Both the position numbers and the translations under genes were made by a program. Under the pieces are notes generated by a model, which had not been told where the DNA came from, made no database searches, and saw only the letters and a program-made list of their open reading frames with translations. DNA of 64,000 bases from Atopomonas sediminilitoris (GTDB lineage: Bacteria > Pseudomonadota > Gammaproteobacteria > Pseudomonadales > Pseudomonadaceae), in assembly GCF_022601735.1 (NCBI RefSeq), contig NZ_JAKUMM010000001.1:419191-483190 (forward strand), written 5' to 3'. Positions 37,338 through 46,381 of the stretch are shown piece after piece (position 1 is the first letter of the stretch; each line of letters begins with the position of its first letter).

Positions 37338-38443
37338 GGCAATAGGTGCTTTAAGCTGAAGTCATACGCCTTAAGTGCAGGATTTTGCGTCGCTGTCAGC
37401 ACCTTAAAATCAACCGCGGCAAAGCCTTGCGGCTTCAGCTGCCCTTTTAACTGGCGCGCCATGTCGGGGCTGATCTCACTGAATAAGGCATGCCGTTGCT
37501 CGACACCGCCGCGCTCAGCAAAGTCATGGCCATGGGCGTAGTCATACAGCATCACCATGGCCCAGCCGCCGGCGGTGAAATGCCCGCCCAGCAGCACGGC
37601 AAAGTCATCGTCAATGCGCGCGGTAAACGCCTCGTCGGAGTTATTCAACGCCGACACCAAAAACTGCCCACGCTCGGTGCTCGGCCATTGATCAATGGCA
37701 TCCAACGCACCGAAAGCCATCTGATCGTTCGCCGCCCAGATGAGCCGCGCATCTGGGTGTCGCTTGAGCAATAACAGGGTTTTACGCTTGGCCATGCCGC
37801 GATCCCAGCGGGCGTAGACCAATTGCTTCAAGCGAACATCCGCCGCCTGCGCCAACGCCTCATGCAAGCCTTGCTCACGCTCCAGCGCCGCCGGGGTGCG
37901 GTTATCACCGCCTAGCGCCAATAACTCAATCGGCGCAGGCCAACCCCTGGCGCGTGCTTGTTCGATTAAGCGCGTGGCCATTAAGCGCCCAGCCACGACG
38001 TTGTCCGGCACTAAGGCACCAATCCAGTTAGGAAAACGCTCACGGGCAGTGCCCAATTGCTGGCGTTGCGTGTCGGTCAGGCTGTTGAGCAACATGAACA
38101 CCTTAACCCCACGCTCCTGACTCAAACGCAGCAACTCTGGGCCGGCAAACGCCTCATTGACGATCACCAGATAATCCGGCGGATCCGCTTGCGCGAGCAC
38201 CTCACGCGCCTGAGCAATCATGCGCGCATGGTCACGCTCGGCGTAATGCACCGTCAAGCTCAGGTCTAAATCATCGGCCGCTGCCTGCATAAACTGACTA
38301 ACACTGAGCCAAAACAGCTCATGGCTAGCCCCCGGATTAAGAAAGCTGACCTTGATCGGCGCAGCCGCCGCCGGCAGCGCAACGGCGCATAAAAAACACA
38401 GGCCGCAAAGCAATCCTTGCAGCCTGTTGAATACACTCAGCAC
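37334..38443 (-). CDS. Orphan periplasmic sugar-binding-type protein
   Basis: A 369-residue exported type I periplasmic binding protein (LacI/RbsB fold). The signal peptide is LQGLLCGLCFLCAVALPAAAA. The body starts IKVSFLNPGASHELFWLSVSQFMQAAADDLDLSLTVHYAERDH and contains the family hinge sequence LIWAANDQMAFGALDAID. The start is GTG 38443, because GGAGG sits 5 bp before it. No ABC permease or ATPase is nearby, so it may serve a sensor kinase or chemoreceptor instead of a transporter. Relatives of unknown ligand occur in Pseudomonas and Vibrio. Confidence 0.85.
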   Translation of the reverse strand: MLSVFNRLQGLLCGLCFLCAVALPAAAAPIKVSFLNPGASHELFWLSVSQFMQAAADDLDLSLTVHYAERDHARMIAQAREVLAQADPPDYLVIVNEAFAGPELLRLSQERGVKVFMLLNSLTDTQRQQLGTARERFPNWIGALVPDNVVAGRLMATRLIEQARARGWPAPIELLALGGDNRTPAALEREQGLHEALAQAADVRLKQLVYARWDRGMAKRKTLLLLKRHPDARLIWAANDQMAFGALDAIDQWPSTERGQFLVSALNNSDEAFTARIDDDFAVLLGGHFTAGGWAMVMLYDYAHGHDFAERGGVEQRHALFSEISPDMARQLKGQLKPQGFAAVDFKVLTATQNPALKAYDFSLKHLLP

Positions 38444-38482
38444 GACAACCTCCAAACGAGCACGCTGATGGGCTGTGTAGCG

Positions 38483-38587
38483 CTATTGGCCACTGACCCA
38501 AAAAATGGCTGTCGCTACAACCAACAAAATCAGGCCTACCGCAGCCAAAGCATCTATTTTCGAATCACCCGTGGTCACTTCTGACAT
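38483..38587 (-). CDS. Small single-helix membrane protein, 34 residues
   Basis: An ORF of 35 codons (ATG 38585-38587, TAG stop). The first 14 residues are polar and acidic (SEVTTGDSKIDAL), then AAVGLILLVVATAIFWVSG forms one clear membrane helix ending two residues before the C terminus. GTGGGGGCGAT precedes the start. It lies 40 bp before the periplasmic protein gene in the same direction. I know no named family; the composition strongly suggests a real small membrane protein. Confidence 0.6.
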   Translation of the reverse strand: MSEVTTGDSKIDALAAVGLILLVVATAIFWVSGQ

Positions 38588-38632
38588 ATCGCCCCCACTC
38601 ATCTTATATCGATTGAATGGCTCACCTGATCA

Positions 38633-38677
38633 GGCAAGCTTGCCCTATGAGTTAAGTCGAGACCGGCAAAGCTTGCC
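38633..38677. repeat. Two near-identical palindromes upstream of cysI
   Basis: GGCAAGCTTGCC (38633-38644) and GGCAAAGCTTGCC (38665-38677) are self-complementary and about 33 bp apart, between the small membrane protein and cysI. They could be a regulator site or hairpins ending a transcript. Confidence 0.5.
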
Positions 38678-38840
38678 AGAATGGGTTATGGAAAACGTAT
38701 TTTTTAGATCAAATACTTATCAATATATGATCAAACATTACTTTTGCGCATAACTGCGAGCTGCTATCTTCCCCACCCACTCTAAAAGGGAGTGCGCCGC
38801 CGTGGGCGCAGTCTTTGATTAGCCCGAGACAGGACCCTAC

Positions 38841-40499
38841 ATGTACGTTTACGACGAGTACGATCAACGGATCATCGAGGACCGCGTCAAGCAGTACCGC
38901 GATCAGACCCGCCGCTATTTGGCCGGTGAACTCAGCGAAGAAGAGTTCCGCCCGCTGCGCCTGCAAAATGGCCTGTACGTGCAGCGCTACGCGCCCATGC
39001 TGCGCGTGTGCGTGCCCTATGGCTTGATGTCATCACGGCAGCTGCGCAAGCTGGCACACGTCGCCCGTCATTACGACAAAGGCTACGCGCACATCAGTAC
39101 TCGTCAAAACGTACAGTTCAACTGGCCAGCCCTTGAAGAAGTGCCGGACATCTTGGCCGAGCTGGCCGAAGTACAGATGCACGCCATTCAAACCAGCGGC
39201 AACTGTATTCGTAACGTCACCACCGACCAGTTCGCTGGTGTGGCGGTGGACGAGCTGATCGACCCACGCCCGTGGTGCGAAATTATTCGTCAGTGGGCGA
39301 CCTTCCATCCGGAATTCGCCTACTTGCCGCGTAAGTTTAAGTTTGCCGTCAACGGCGCTCAAAGCGACCGTGCTGCCATTGAAGTGCACGATATCGGCGT
39401 TGAGCCGGTGAAAAACGCGGCTGGCGAACTGGGTTTCCGCATTTTGGTTGGCGGCGGACTAGGCCGTACGCCGATCGTCGGCGCATTCATTAACGAATTC
39501 CTGCCGTGGCAGCACCTGCTGAGCTACCTGGAAGCGATCCTGCGGGTGTACAACCGCTATGGTCGTCGCGACAACAAGTACAAAGCGCGCATCAAAATTC
39601 TGGTTAAGGCCCTCACCCCCTCCGTGTTCGCAGAAAAAGTCGACGCTGAGTGGGCGCACCTGAAAGATGGCACCAGCACGCTGACCGAAGCCGAAGTGCA
39701 CCGCATCGCCAACCACTTTGTCGATCCAGCCTATCAAACCCTGCAAGACCAAAGCGCCTTGCTTGAGGCGCAACAAGCTGAGCATCCGGGCTTTGCCCGT
39801 TGGTTGGCGCGCAACGTGGTAGCCCACAAGAAAACCGGCTATGCCGCCGTCACACTGTCGCTGAAAGCCTCGGGCTACGCCCCAGGGGATATCACCGACA
39901 AGCAGCTCGACGCCGTGGCCGACTTGGCCGATCGCTACAGCTTTGGCGAAGTGCGCTCATCGCACGAGCAAAACTTGATTCTGGCTGATGTCGAACAAGC
40001 ACAACTGCTGAGCCTGTGGGCTGAGCTGCGTGAACTGGGCTTTGCCACGCCCAACATTGGCCTGCTGACCGATATGATTTGCTGCCCCGGCGGCGACTTC
40101 TGCTCGCTGGCCAACGCGAAATCAATTCCGGTGGCCGACGCCATACAGCGTCGCTTTGCCGACTTGGACTACCTGTTCGACCTCGGCGATATCGACCTCA
40201 ACATTTCCGGCTGCATGAACGCCTGTGGCCACCACCACGTCGGCCACATCGGCATTTTGGGTGTGGACAAGAAAGGTCAGGAGTTCTATCAGGTGTCCCT
40301 CGGCGGCTCGGCCAGCCGTGACGCCAGCCTTGGCCAGATCCTCGGCCCCTCGTTCGCTCAGGACGACATGCCCGATGTGATCAGCAAAATCATCGACGTG
40401 TTTGTCGAGCAGCGCAGCGAAGACGAGATGTTTATCGACACCTTCCGCCGCATCGGCATGGCCCCCTTTAAGGAGCGCGTATATGCAGCGAATCATTAA
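38841..40499 (+). CDS. cysI: Sulfite reductase, haemoprotein (nitrite/sulfite reductase family)
   Basis: A 552-residue ferredoxin/flavodoxin-linked sulfite reductase that makes sulfide for cysteine. The N-terminal half contains the siroheme-contacting HISTRQNVQFNWPALEEVPDILAEL and the RNVTTDQFAGVAVDELIDPRP region. The cluster Cys are in CCPGGDFCSLANAKS and SGCMNACGHHHVGHIGILG. ATG 38841 follows AGGACCCTAC. The downstream DUF934 gene overlaps it by 17 bp. The 250-bp upstream region is AT-rich near 38700-38750 and probably holds CysB-type control. Confidence 0.93.
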   Translation: MYVYDEYDQRIIEDRVKQYRDQTRRYLAGELSEEEFRPLRLQNGLYVQRYAPMLRVCVPYGLMSSRQLRKLAHVARHYDKGYAHISTRQNVQFNWPALEEVPDILAELAEVQMHAIQTSGNCIRNVTTDQFAGVAVDELIDPRPWCEIIRQWATFHPEFAYLPRKFKFAVNGAQSDRAAIEVHDIGVEPVKNAAGELGFRILVGGGLGRTPIVGAFINEFLPWQHLLSYLEAILRVYNRYGRRDNKYKARIKILVKALTPSVFAEKVDAEWAHLKDGTSTLTEAEVHRIANHFVDPAYQTLQDQSALLEAQQAEHPGFARWLARNVVAHKKTGYAAVTLSLKASGYAPGDITDKQLDAVADLADRYSFGEVRSSHEQNLILADVEQAQLLSLWAELRELGFATPNIGLLTDMICCPGGDFCSLANAKSIPVADAIQRRFADLDYLFDLGDIDLNISGCMNACGHHHVGHIGILGVDKKGQEFYQVSLGGSASRDASLGQILGPSFAQDDMPDVISKIIDVFVEQRSEDEMFIDTFRRIGMAPFKERVYAANH

Positions 40500-40977
40500 A
40501 AACGGCGCAGTGTGCGAAGACAATTGGCACCTGCTCGCTAAAGACGCCACCCTCGACGGCCTGCCCAACAGCGACGACTTGATAGTGCCCTACGCCCTGT
40601 GGGCCGAGCACGCGCATGCGCTGAAGGCACGTGACGGCAAACTGGGTGTCTGGCTCGATAGCGACGAACAAGCCGAAGACATCGCCGACGATCTTCAGCA
40701 CTTTGCCGTCATCGCGCTGAACTTCCCCAACTTCAACGATGGCCGCAACTACTCCAACGCCCGCCTGCTGCGCGAGCGTTTTGGCTATCAAGGCGAGTTG
40801 CGCGCCATTGGCGATGTGCTGCGTGACCAGCTGTTTTTCTATCAGCGCTGCGGCTTTAACAGCTTTGTGATTCGCGCTGACCGTGACACTGAAGATGCCC
40901 TGGCCAGCCTGAATGATTTCAGCGAGGTCTATCAAAGCGCGGTCGACCAACCGCAGCCACTGTTCCGCCGCCGCTAA
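40483..40977 (+). CDS. DUF934 protein, partner of sulfite reductase
   Basis: A 164-residue soluble protein of the DUF934 family, which almost always accompanies cysI in proteobacteria. Recognisable parts are LIVPYALWAEHAHAL, VIALNFPNFNDGRNYSNARLLRERFGYQGELRAIGDVLRDQLFFYQRCGFNSF. ATG 40483 has AAGGAGCGCG and overlaps cysI, so the two are translationally coupled. It is probably an accessory or electron-transfer factor; the biochemical role is unproven. Confidence 0.9.
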   Translation: MQRIIKNGAVCEDNWHLLAKDATLDGLPNSDDLIVPYALWAEHAHALKARDGKLGVWLDSDEQAEDIADDLQHFAVIALNFPNFNDGRNYSNARLLRERFGYQGELRAIGDVLRDQLFFYQRCGFNSFVIRADRDTEDALASLNDFSEVYQSAVDQPQPLFRRR

Positions 40978-41000
40978 GCCCACCGCTTAGCGTGCTCACA

Positions 41001-41031
41001 ACAAACCCGGCCCAGTGCCGGGTTTGTTGTG
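41001..41031 (+). terminator. cysI operon terminator
   Basis: ACAAACCCGGC and GCCGGGTTTGT pair around CCAGT-type loop sequence, followed by TGTG, 24 bp after the DUF934 stop. Confidence 0.8.
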
Positions 41032-41288
41032 TCTAGCCTTCGGCTTTAGTCGTTGATGTCTTGAATGCTCACCAACAGGTCAGGCCAACGACGCTGATTG
41101 TTGATATCCCATTGCGCGCCCTGCTCATCAGCCCAAGCAAAGCCCGTACTAACGGGTCGAACCCGTGCGCATCCAGCGTTTGGCGATCGTTGAGAACTCA
41201 CTTTATTTTTATCAAACACAAGTTAAAGCCATCAAAAAGCGCTACAGTTTTTTGATTATCAATACAAAAGACCTCGTGAGCCGCGCCC
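41032..41288. other. Intergenic region with a possible C-terminal gene remnant
   Basis: On the minus strand 41049-41156 reads a plausible protein end (GFAWADEQGAQWDINNQRRW, then a short tail and TAA). A second frame, ~41140-41196, reads VLNDRQTLDAHGFDPLVRA immediately upstream, as if a frameshift joined them. No start codon or complete gene is visible. The AT-rich end near 41200-41270 probably holds the LysR gene promoter. Confidence 0.3.
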
Positions 41289-42197
41289 ATGGACACCGAC
41301 GCCATCCGTTTATTTGTCATCGCCGCTGATTTACTCAATATCAGCGCGGCAGGCCGACAGCTGGACTTAGCCCCGGCAGTGGCCAGTGCGCGTCTGGCCA
41401 AATTAGAGCAGCAAGTAGGCGCCGATTTACTGCACCGCTCGACACGCAAAGTGTCGCTCTCGATGGAAGGGGCTGAGTTTCTACCCTTTGCCCGCGAGAT
41501 ACTGGCGCAACAAGACGCCGCCTTGGCAGCCCTTGGCCACGCCAGCAAAGAGGTTTCAGGCACGCTGCGGTTTTCCGCATCTAGCACCTTTGCCCAACGT
41601 TATATTGCGCCAATCCTGCCCGAATTTTTGCAGCGGTTTCCGGCAGTGAACCTTGAGCTGCGCCTGTCCGACACTTTGGTGGATCTGATCGAAGGCGGCT
41701 TTGATCTGGCCTTGCGCAACTACGCCATCGAAGACAGCAGCTTACGCGCACGCAAGCTGGCCGATGATCAACGCATCCTGTGCGCCGCGCCGGCGTATCT
41801 CGCCCAACATGGCGTACCGAAAACGCCTGAAGAGCTGAGCCAACACCAGCTGTTGGTCTTTCACGGCAGCGGCGCGCGCACCTTGCGCGCCAACGATGAG
41901 CGCCCCAGCAGCAGCTTTCCGCCGCCCGGGGCCAAAAAGCGCGTGGTATGCGATGACGGCGCCAGCATGCGCATTGCCACCCAGGCCGGCGTCGGTATTT
42001 CGATGAACTCGTGCTGGAGTGTGCAGGAAGAGCTGGATCGCGGCTCCCTCGTGCGAGTGCTGCCCGACTACGAAATCGAAGACCAATCCGCAATTTGGCT
42101 GGTGTACCCCAAGTCCAACGTCCTCACCGCTAAAGTGCGGGTGTTTATCGACTTCCTACTGGAAAAAATCGGCAGCTCGCCCAGCTGGACGCGTTAA
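41289..42197 (+). CDS. LysR family transcriptional regulator
   Basis: A 302-residue regulator. The winged helix-turn-helix is at 1-60 (AIRLFVIAADLLNISAAGRQLDLAPAVASARLAKLEQQVGADLLHRSTRKVSLSMEG), and the co-inducer domain (~90-295) begins GTLRFSASSTFAQRYIAPILPEF, as in the LTTR subgroup that often controls oxidoreductases. It lies 121 bp upstream of a quinone reductase gene in the same direction, which is its most likely target. The ATG at 41289 matches the family start but has a weak ribosome site. Confidence 0.9.
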   Translation: MDTDAIRLFVIAADLLNISAAGRQLDLAPAVASARLAKLEQQVGADLLHRSTRKVSLSMEGAEFLPFAREILAQQDAALAALGHASKEVSGTLRFSASSTFAQRYIAPILPEFLQRFPAVNLELRLSDTLVDLIEGGFDLALRNYAIEDSSLRARKLADDQRILCAAPAYLAQHGVPKTPEELSQHQLLVFHGSGARTLRANDERPSSSFPPPGAKKRVVCDDGASMRIATQAGVGISMNSCWSVQEELDRGSLVRVLPDYEIEDQSAIWLVYPKSNVLTAKVRVFIDFLLEKIGSSPSWTR

Positions 42198-42318
42198 AGC
42201 GCGGACCCCAACCGAATTATCTTTACAGACAATAAACTGAATCAATTTCTACTGGCTTTATACGGTTTTTAAACAAGCTAAGGTGCAAGCTGACTTCTTC
42301 AAACACAGGGTATGCCCG

Positions 42319-43308
42319 ATGAAAGCCATGATTCTCAACCGCTACGGCGACAACGCCGAGTTTCAGTCCACTGAACTGGCCAAACCGGCGGTCAGCGCTG
42401 GGCACGTCTTGGTTCGTGTTGCCGCCAGCAGCGTCAATACCGTCGACACCATGATTCGTCGCATGGGCCAAGAACAGCTCCCGCTCGCTCCCAACTTACC
42501 TGCGGTTTTAGGGATGGACTTTGCCGGCACCGTAGCTGCGGTGGGTGATGGCGTGACGGCCTTTGCCGTCGGCGATGAGGTTTTTGGCTGCGCCGGTGGT
42601 TTGGCTGATCTGCAAGGTGCGCTGGCGGAGTACATGCTGGCCGATGCACGCTTACTCGCGCACAAACCGCGCAACCTCAGCATGCGCGAAGCCGCCGCCC
42701 TGCCCTTAGTGGGGATCACCGCCTACGAAGGATTGCAGCGTGCCCAAGTCAAAGCGGGACAACGCGTGCTCGTGCACGGCGGTACCGGCGGTGTTGGCCA
42801 TGTCGCGGTGCAACTAGCAAAGCATTTCGGCGCAGAGGTTTTTAGCACCTGCAGCGGCGACGCGGCGCGCAACATTGTGGAAGGCTATGGCGCCACGGCC
42901 ATCGATTATCAGCGCGAAAGCGTGGCTGACTACGTCGCCCAACACACCCAAGGCGCAGGTTTTGAGGTGGTTTTTGACTCAGTAGGCGGCGCCAACATGA
43001 GCCACTCTTTCACTGCCGCCGCCTTAAATGGTCAGGTGGCCAGCACGGTGGCCATGCTGAATATCGACTTAACTCCGGCGCATTTCAAAGGTCTGTCACT
43101 GCATGTGGTGTTTATGTTGATCCCCATGCTGCACAACCATCAGCGCGAAGCTCACGGCGCCATATTGACCGAACTGAGCAAAATCGCCGAAGCCGGCGCG
43201 CTTAAGCCACTACTGGACACACAGCGCTTCAGCCTCGATAACGTCGGCGACGCCTACCAGCGCCTCAGCAGCGGCCAAGCCATCGGCAAAGTGGTGGTCG
43301 AGGTATAA
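42319..43308 (+). CDS. NADPH:quinone oxidoreductase / zinc-binding dehydrogenase family
   Basis: A 329-residue medium-chain reductase without zinc ligands. AVLGMDFAGTVAAVGDGVTAFAVGDEVFGCAGG is in the N-terminal domain, and the cofactor loop is VLVHGGTGGVGHVAVQLAKHFGAEVF around residue 150. A YGATAIDY segment follows, as in quinone reductases. ATG 42319 follows AGGGTATGCCCG. It is the probable target of the LysR regulator and ends at a strong terminator. Confidence 0.9.
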   Translation: MKAMILNRYGDNAEFQSTELAKPAVSAGHVLVRVAASSVNTVDTMIRRMGQEQLPLAPNLPAVLGMDFAGTVAAVGDGVTAFAVGDEVFGCAGGLADLQGALAEYMLADARLLAHKPRNLSMREAAALPLVGITAYEGLQRAQVKAGQRVLVHGGTGGVGHVAVQLAKHFGAEVFSTCSGDAARNIVEGYGATAIDYQRESVADYVAQHTQGAGFEVVFDSVGGANMSHSFTAAALNGQVASTVAMLNIDLTPAHFKGLSLHVVFMLIPMLHNHQREAHGAILTELSKIAEAGALKPLLDTQRFSLDNVGDAYQRLSSGQAIGKVVVEV

Positions 43309-43320
43309 GCCCGTTTTAGC

Positions 43321-43357
43321 GCAATAAAAAACCAGCGTCTGTGCTGGTTTTTATTGC
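43321..43357. terminator. Bidirectional terminator
   Basis: GCAATAAAAAACCAGC pairs with GCTGGTTTTTATTGC (one A bulged) around a short loop. It ends the quinone reductase gene and, on the minus strand, nrdJb. Confidence 0.85.
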
Positions 43358-43369
43358 GTCACGCCTGCG

Positions 43370-44074
43370 TTAGCCGCACTTACTGTCGCCACAGCTGAGA
43401 CAGGTCAAGCAGCCATCCATTTGGATCATCGCTTTGGTATGGCACTTGCCGCACAGTTGCGCGCCTTCTGGGTATTGCTGGGTGCTGTCGTCGCACTGGG
43501 CGTCGGCTTCGGGTGCAGGGGCTGGCTGGGTGTTTTGCACAAACTCAGCGCGTTTTTGCGCCAGATAGGCTTTTTGGTGCTCGTCGATTTCATCCTTGAG
43601 CAAACCGATCTTTTTCATGTGCAATTCCAGCACGTCGCCGATTTCGGCGACCAATGACGGCATCCAGCGACCGCCGCGTTTCATGTAACCGCCCTTGGGG
43701 TCGAACACGCTGCGCAGCTCTTCGACCAAGAAGGTGCAATCGCCGCCCTTACGAAACACCGCCGAGATAATCAGCGTCAGGGCTGAAATCCACTGGTAGT
43801 GCTCCATGTTCTTGGAGTTAATGAAAATCTCGAACGGCCGGCGCACCTCATGGTCGCTACCGGGGTTAAGCACCACGTCATTGATCGTGACGTACAGCGC
43901 ATGCTCGGAATGCGGGGTTTTGATCTTGTACGTTGCGCCTTCGAGGTTTTCCGGGCGCTTAATTTTTTCGTGCATTTCTTCCACCGCTTGGGTGGTGGGC
44001 GCCTCTACAGGCGCGGGAGCATCGGGCTTGGCAACTTCATAGCCGACAATTTTGCTCGCGATTTTGATAGCCAT
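43370..44074 (-). CDS. nrdJb: Class II ribonucleotide reductase, NrdJb (C-terminal half protein)
   Basis: A 234-residue protein holding the TSCPD-type C-terminal part of B12-dependent ribonucleotide reductase, which in Pseudomonas is a separate chain. The core HALYVTINDVVLNPGSDHEVRRPFEIFINSKNMEHYQWISALTLIISAVFRKGG is followed by a linker and a Cys-rich tail (CGKCHTKAMIQMDGCLTCLSCGDSKCG) that should carry the redox/zinc thiols that regenerate the enzyme. ATG 44074 follows TAGGACACAGAT. It lies 62 bp after nrdJa. Confidence 0.93.
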   Translation of the reverse strand: MAIKIASKIVGYEVAKPDAPAPVEAPTTQAVEEMHEKIKRPENLEGATYKIKTPHSEHALYVTINDVVLNPGSDHEVRRPFEIFINSKNMEHYQWISALTLIISAVFRKGGDCTFLVEELRSVFDPKGGYMKRGGRWMPSLVAEIGDVLELHMKKIGLLKDEIDEHQKAYLAQKRAEFVQNTQPAPAPEADAQCDDSTQQYPEGAQLCGKCHTKAMIQMDGCLTCLSCGDSKCG

Positions 44075-44136
44075 ATCTGTGTCCTAAAACATTAGCTGCT
44101 GGCCGCGCCGTGCGCCGCCGCATCAATAAGGGGGCG

Positions 44137-46290
44137 TTAAAACTTGCCGTAATAACCTTCTTTCAAGGCGTCGTAGAGATTGGCTGCGGTGTGCAGTTCA
44201 CCGTCGTATTCAATCTCATCACCGCCTTTGGCTTCGATCACGCTGCCATCATCCAGCTTGAAGCGGTACGTGGTGTTGGCCAAGTCTTCTTCTTTGACCA
44301 GCACACCTTGGAACGCCTCGGGGTTAAAGCGGAAGGTGGTGCAGCCTTTTAGCCCTTGCTTCCACGCGTACATGTAGATGTCTTTAAAGCTGTCATAGGC
44401 GTAGTCAGTCGGCACGTTGGCGGTTTTGGAGATCGACGAGTCGACCCACTTTTGCGCCGCCGCTTGCACATCAACGTGCTGCATGGGGGTCACGTCATCG
44501 GCGGCGATGAAGTAGTCGGGCAGGTTGCGCTTAGCGGCATCCATGCTCGGCAAAGCCTCCGCATTGATCAGCTGACGGTAGGCCAGCAGTTCAAAACTGA
44601 AGACATCGACTTTTTCTTTACTCTTTTTGCCTTCGCGAATCACATTGCGGAAATAGTGATGAGCAAAGCTTGGCTCAATGCCGTTGGAGGCATTATTGGC
44701 CAGCGACAGTGAGATGGTGCCGGTCGGCGCAATCGAGGTGTGGTGAGTAAAACGAGCGCCCTGCTCGGCCAGTTGTGCGACCAGCTCTGGCTCAATTTCA
44801 GCCACTTGCTGCATGTAGTGGCTGTAACGTGCCCACAGCACGCGGCCGGCCACTTTATCGCCCACCTTGTAGCCATCGGCGCGCATGGCGGGGCGCTGAG
44901 CGAGCATCTTTTCGCTGACTTCGAACTCTTCGAGCATGATCGGCGCGGCGCCTTTTTCGGCCGCCAGCTCAAGGCCGGTGCGCCAACCTTGCAGCGCCAT
45001 TTCTTGCGAAACTTGCTCGGTAAAGGCCAGCGACTGCGCTTCGCCGTACTTCATGCACAGCATGGTCATGGTCGAGCCTAAGCCCAAGAAGCCCATGCCA
45101 TGGCGGCGCTTGCGGTAAATCTCTTGGCGCTGCTCTTCCAGCGGCAGACCGTTGATTTCCACCACGTTGTCCAACATGCGGGTGAAGATCGCGACCACCT
45201 TGCGGTAGGCGTCCCAATCAAAGCGCGCCTTCTCGGTGAACGGGTCACGCACAAACAAGGTCAGGTTCACTGATCCCAGCAAGCACGCACCGTGCGGTGG
45301 CAGCGGCTGCTCGCCACAGGGGTTGGTGGCGCGGATTTCTTCGCAGAACCAGTTGTTGTTCATCGCATTGACGCGATCGATGAGGATGAAACCGGGCTCG
45401 GCAAAATCATAGGTCGAGGACATGATCACATCCCACACCCGACGCGCTTTAACCGTACGGAAGATACGGCAGGCGACCATGCCGTCTTCACGACTCAGAT
45501 AGCCATCACGTTCGGCCCAGTCGCGCCACAGCACTTGCGCAGGGTCGTTGACGTCGATCATGTCCGCCGCGGCTTCTTCGGCAGTCAGCGGGAAGACCAG
45601 CGGCCAGTCGCCATCGGCTTCCACCGCTTGCATAAAGCCTTCGGTGATCAGCAGCGACAGGTTGAACTGACGCAGACGGCCGCCTTCGCGTTTGGCGCGA
45701 ATAAAGTCCAACACATCGGGATGGCCGACATCGAACGTCGCCATTTGTGCGCCACGACGACCACCGGCGGATGACACGGTGAAGCACATCTTGTCGTAGA
45801 TATCCATGAACGACAGCGGGCCAGAGGTATAGGCCCCCGCGCCCGAGACATACGCGCCCTTAGGGCGCAGCGTGGAGAACTCGTAGCCGATGCCGCAACC
45901 GGCTTTTAAGGTCAGGCCGGCCTCATGCAACTTGGCGAGGATGTCGTCCATCGAATCGCCGATGGTCGCCGAGACGGTGCAGTTGATGGTCGAGGTTGCC
46001 GGCTTGTGTTCCCACGCGCCCGCGTTGGAAGTGATTCGCCCAGCAGGGATCGCGCCATGGCGCAAAGCCCACAAAAACTGCTCGTACCAATGTTCGCGCT
46101 GCTTTTTGTTTTCAACGTCTGCCAAGGCACGGGCCACGCGCTGATAGGTGCTATCAACGTCTTGATCAATCGGCTGGCCGTCTTTGCTTTTCAACCGGTA
46201 CTTTTTGTCCCAAATATCCTCCGATGCCGATTGCAGCGGTATTTGGTCCACGCCCTCGCGCAGCGGCTTTACGTTGGCCGGTTGATTCAT
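44137..46290 (-). CDS. nrdJa: Class II (adenosylcobalamin) ribonucleotide reductase, NrdJa catalytic chain
   Basis: A 717-residue catalytic chain that reduces ribonucleotides without oxygen, using adenosylcobalamin. The N-terminal QIPLQSASEDIWDKKYRLKSKDGQPIDQDVDSTYQRVARAL, the substrate-site ATSTINCTVSATIGDSMDDIL and KAGCGIGYEFSTLRPKG, the radical-site NPCGEQPLPPHGACLLGSVNL and the IAPTGTISLSLANNASNGIEPSF region are all present. ATG 46290 follows AGGAGTGAGGC. Two NrdR boxes upstream predict repression when dATP is high. The leader is too short for a cobalamin riboswitch. Confidence 0.95.
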   Translation of the reverse strand: MNQPANVKPLREGVDQIPLQSASEDIWDKKYRLKSKDGQPIDQDVDSTYQRVARALADVENKKQREHWYEQFLWALRHGAIPAGRITSNAGAWEHKPATSTINCTVSATIGDSMDDILAKLHEAGLTLKAGCGIGYEFSTLRPKGAYVSGAGAYTSGPLSFMDIYDKMCFTVSSAGGRRGAQMATFDVGHPDVLDFIRAKREGGRLRQFNLSLLITEGFMQAVEADGDWPLVFPLTAEEAAADMIDVNDPAQVLWRDWAERDGYLSREDGMVACRIFRTVKARRVWDVIMSSTYDFAEPGFILIDRVNAMNNNWFCEEIRATNPCGEQPLPPHGACLLGSVNLTLFVRDPFTEKARFDWDAYRKVVAIFTRMLDNVVEINGLPLEEQRQEIYRKRRHGMGFLGLGSTMTMLCMKYGEAQSLAFTEQVSQEMALQGWRTGLELAAEKGAAPIMLEEFEVSEKMLAQRPAMRADGYKVGDKVAGRVLWARYSHYMQQVAEIEPELVAQLAEQGARFTHHTSIAPTGTISLSLANNASNGIEPSFAHHYFRNVIREGKKSKEKVDVFSFELLAYRQLINAEALPSMDAAKRNLPDYFIAADDVTPMQHVDVQAAAQKWVDSSISKTANVPTDYAYDSFKDIYMYAWKQGLKGCTTFRFNPEAFQGVLVKEEDLANTTYRFKLDDGSVIEAKGGDEIEYDGELHTAANLYDALKEGYYGKF

Positions 46291-46381
46291 GCCTCACTCC
46301 TGATGATTAGTTACTCGGTGGCAGAACGATGCTGCCGCGAGGGGGTTGCGCGGCGCATAAATGCCGCTCACAACCCGAAAA

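Noticed and set aside
46291..46381. A cobalamin riboswitch before nrdJa.
   Set aside because: Only about 90 bp separate the likely promoter from the start codon; the region is explained by promoter and NrdR boxes.
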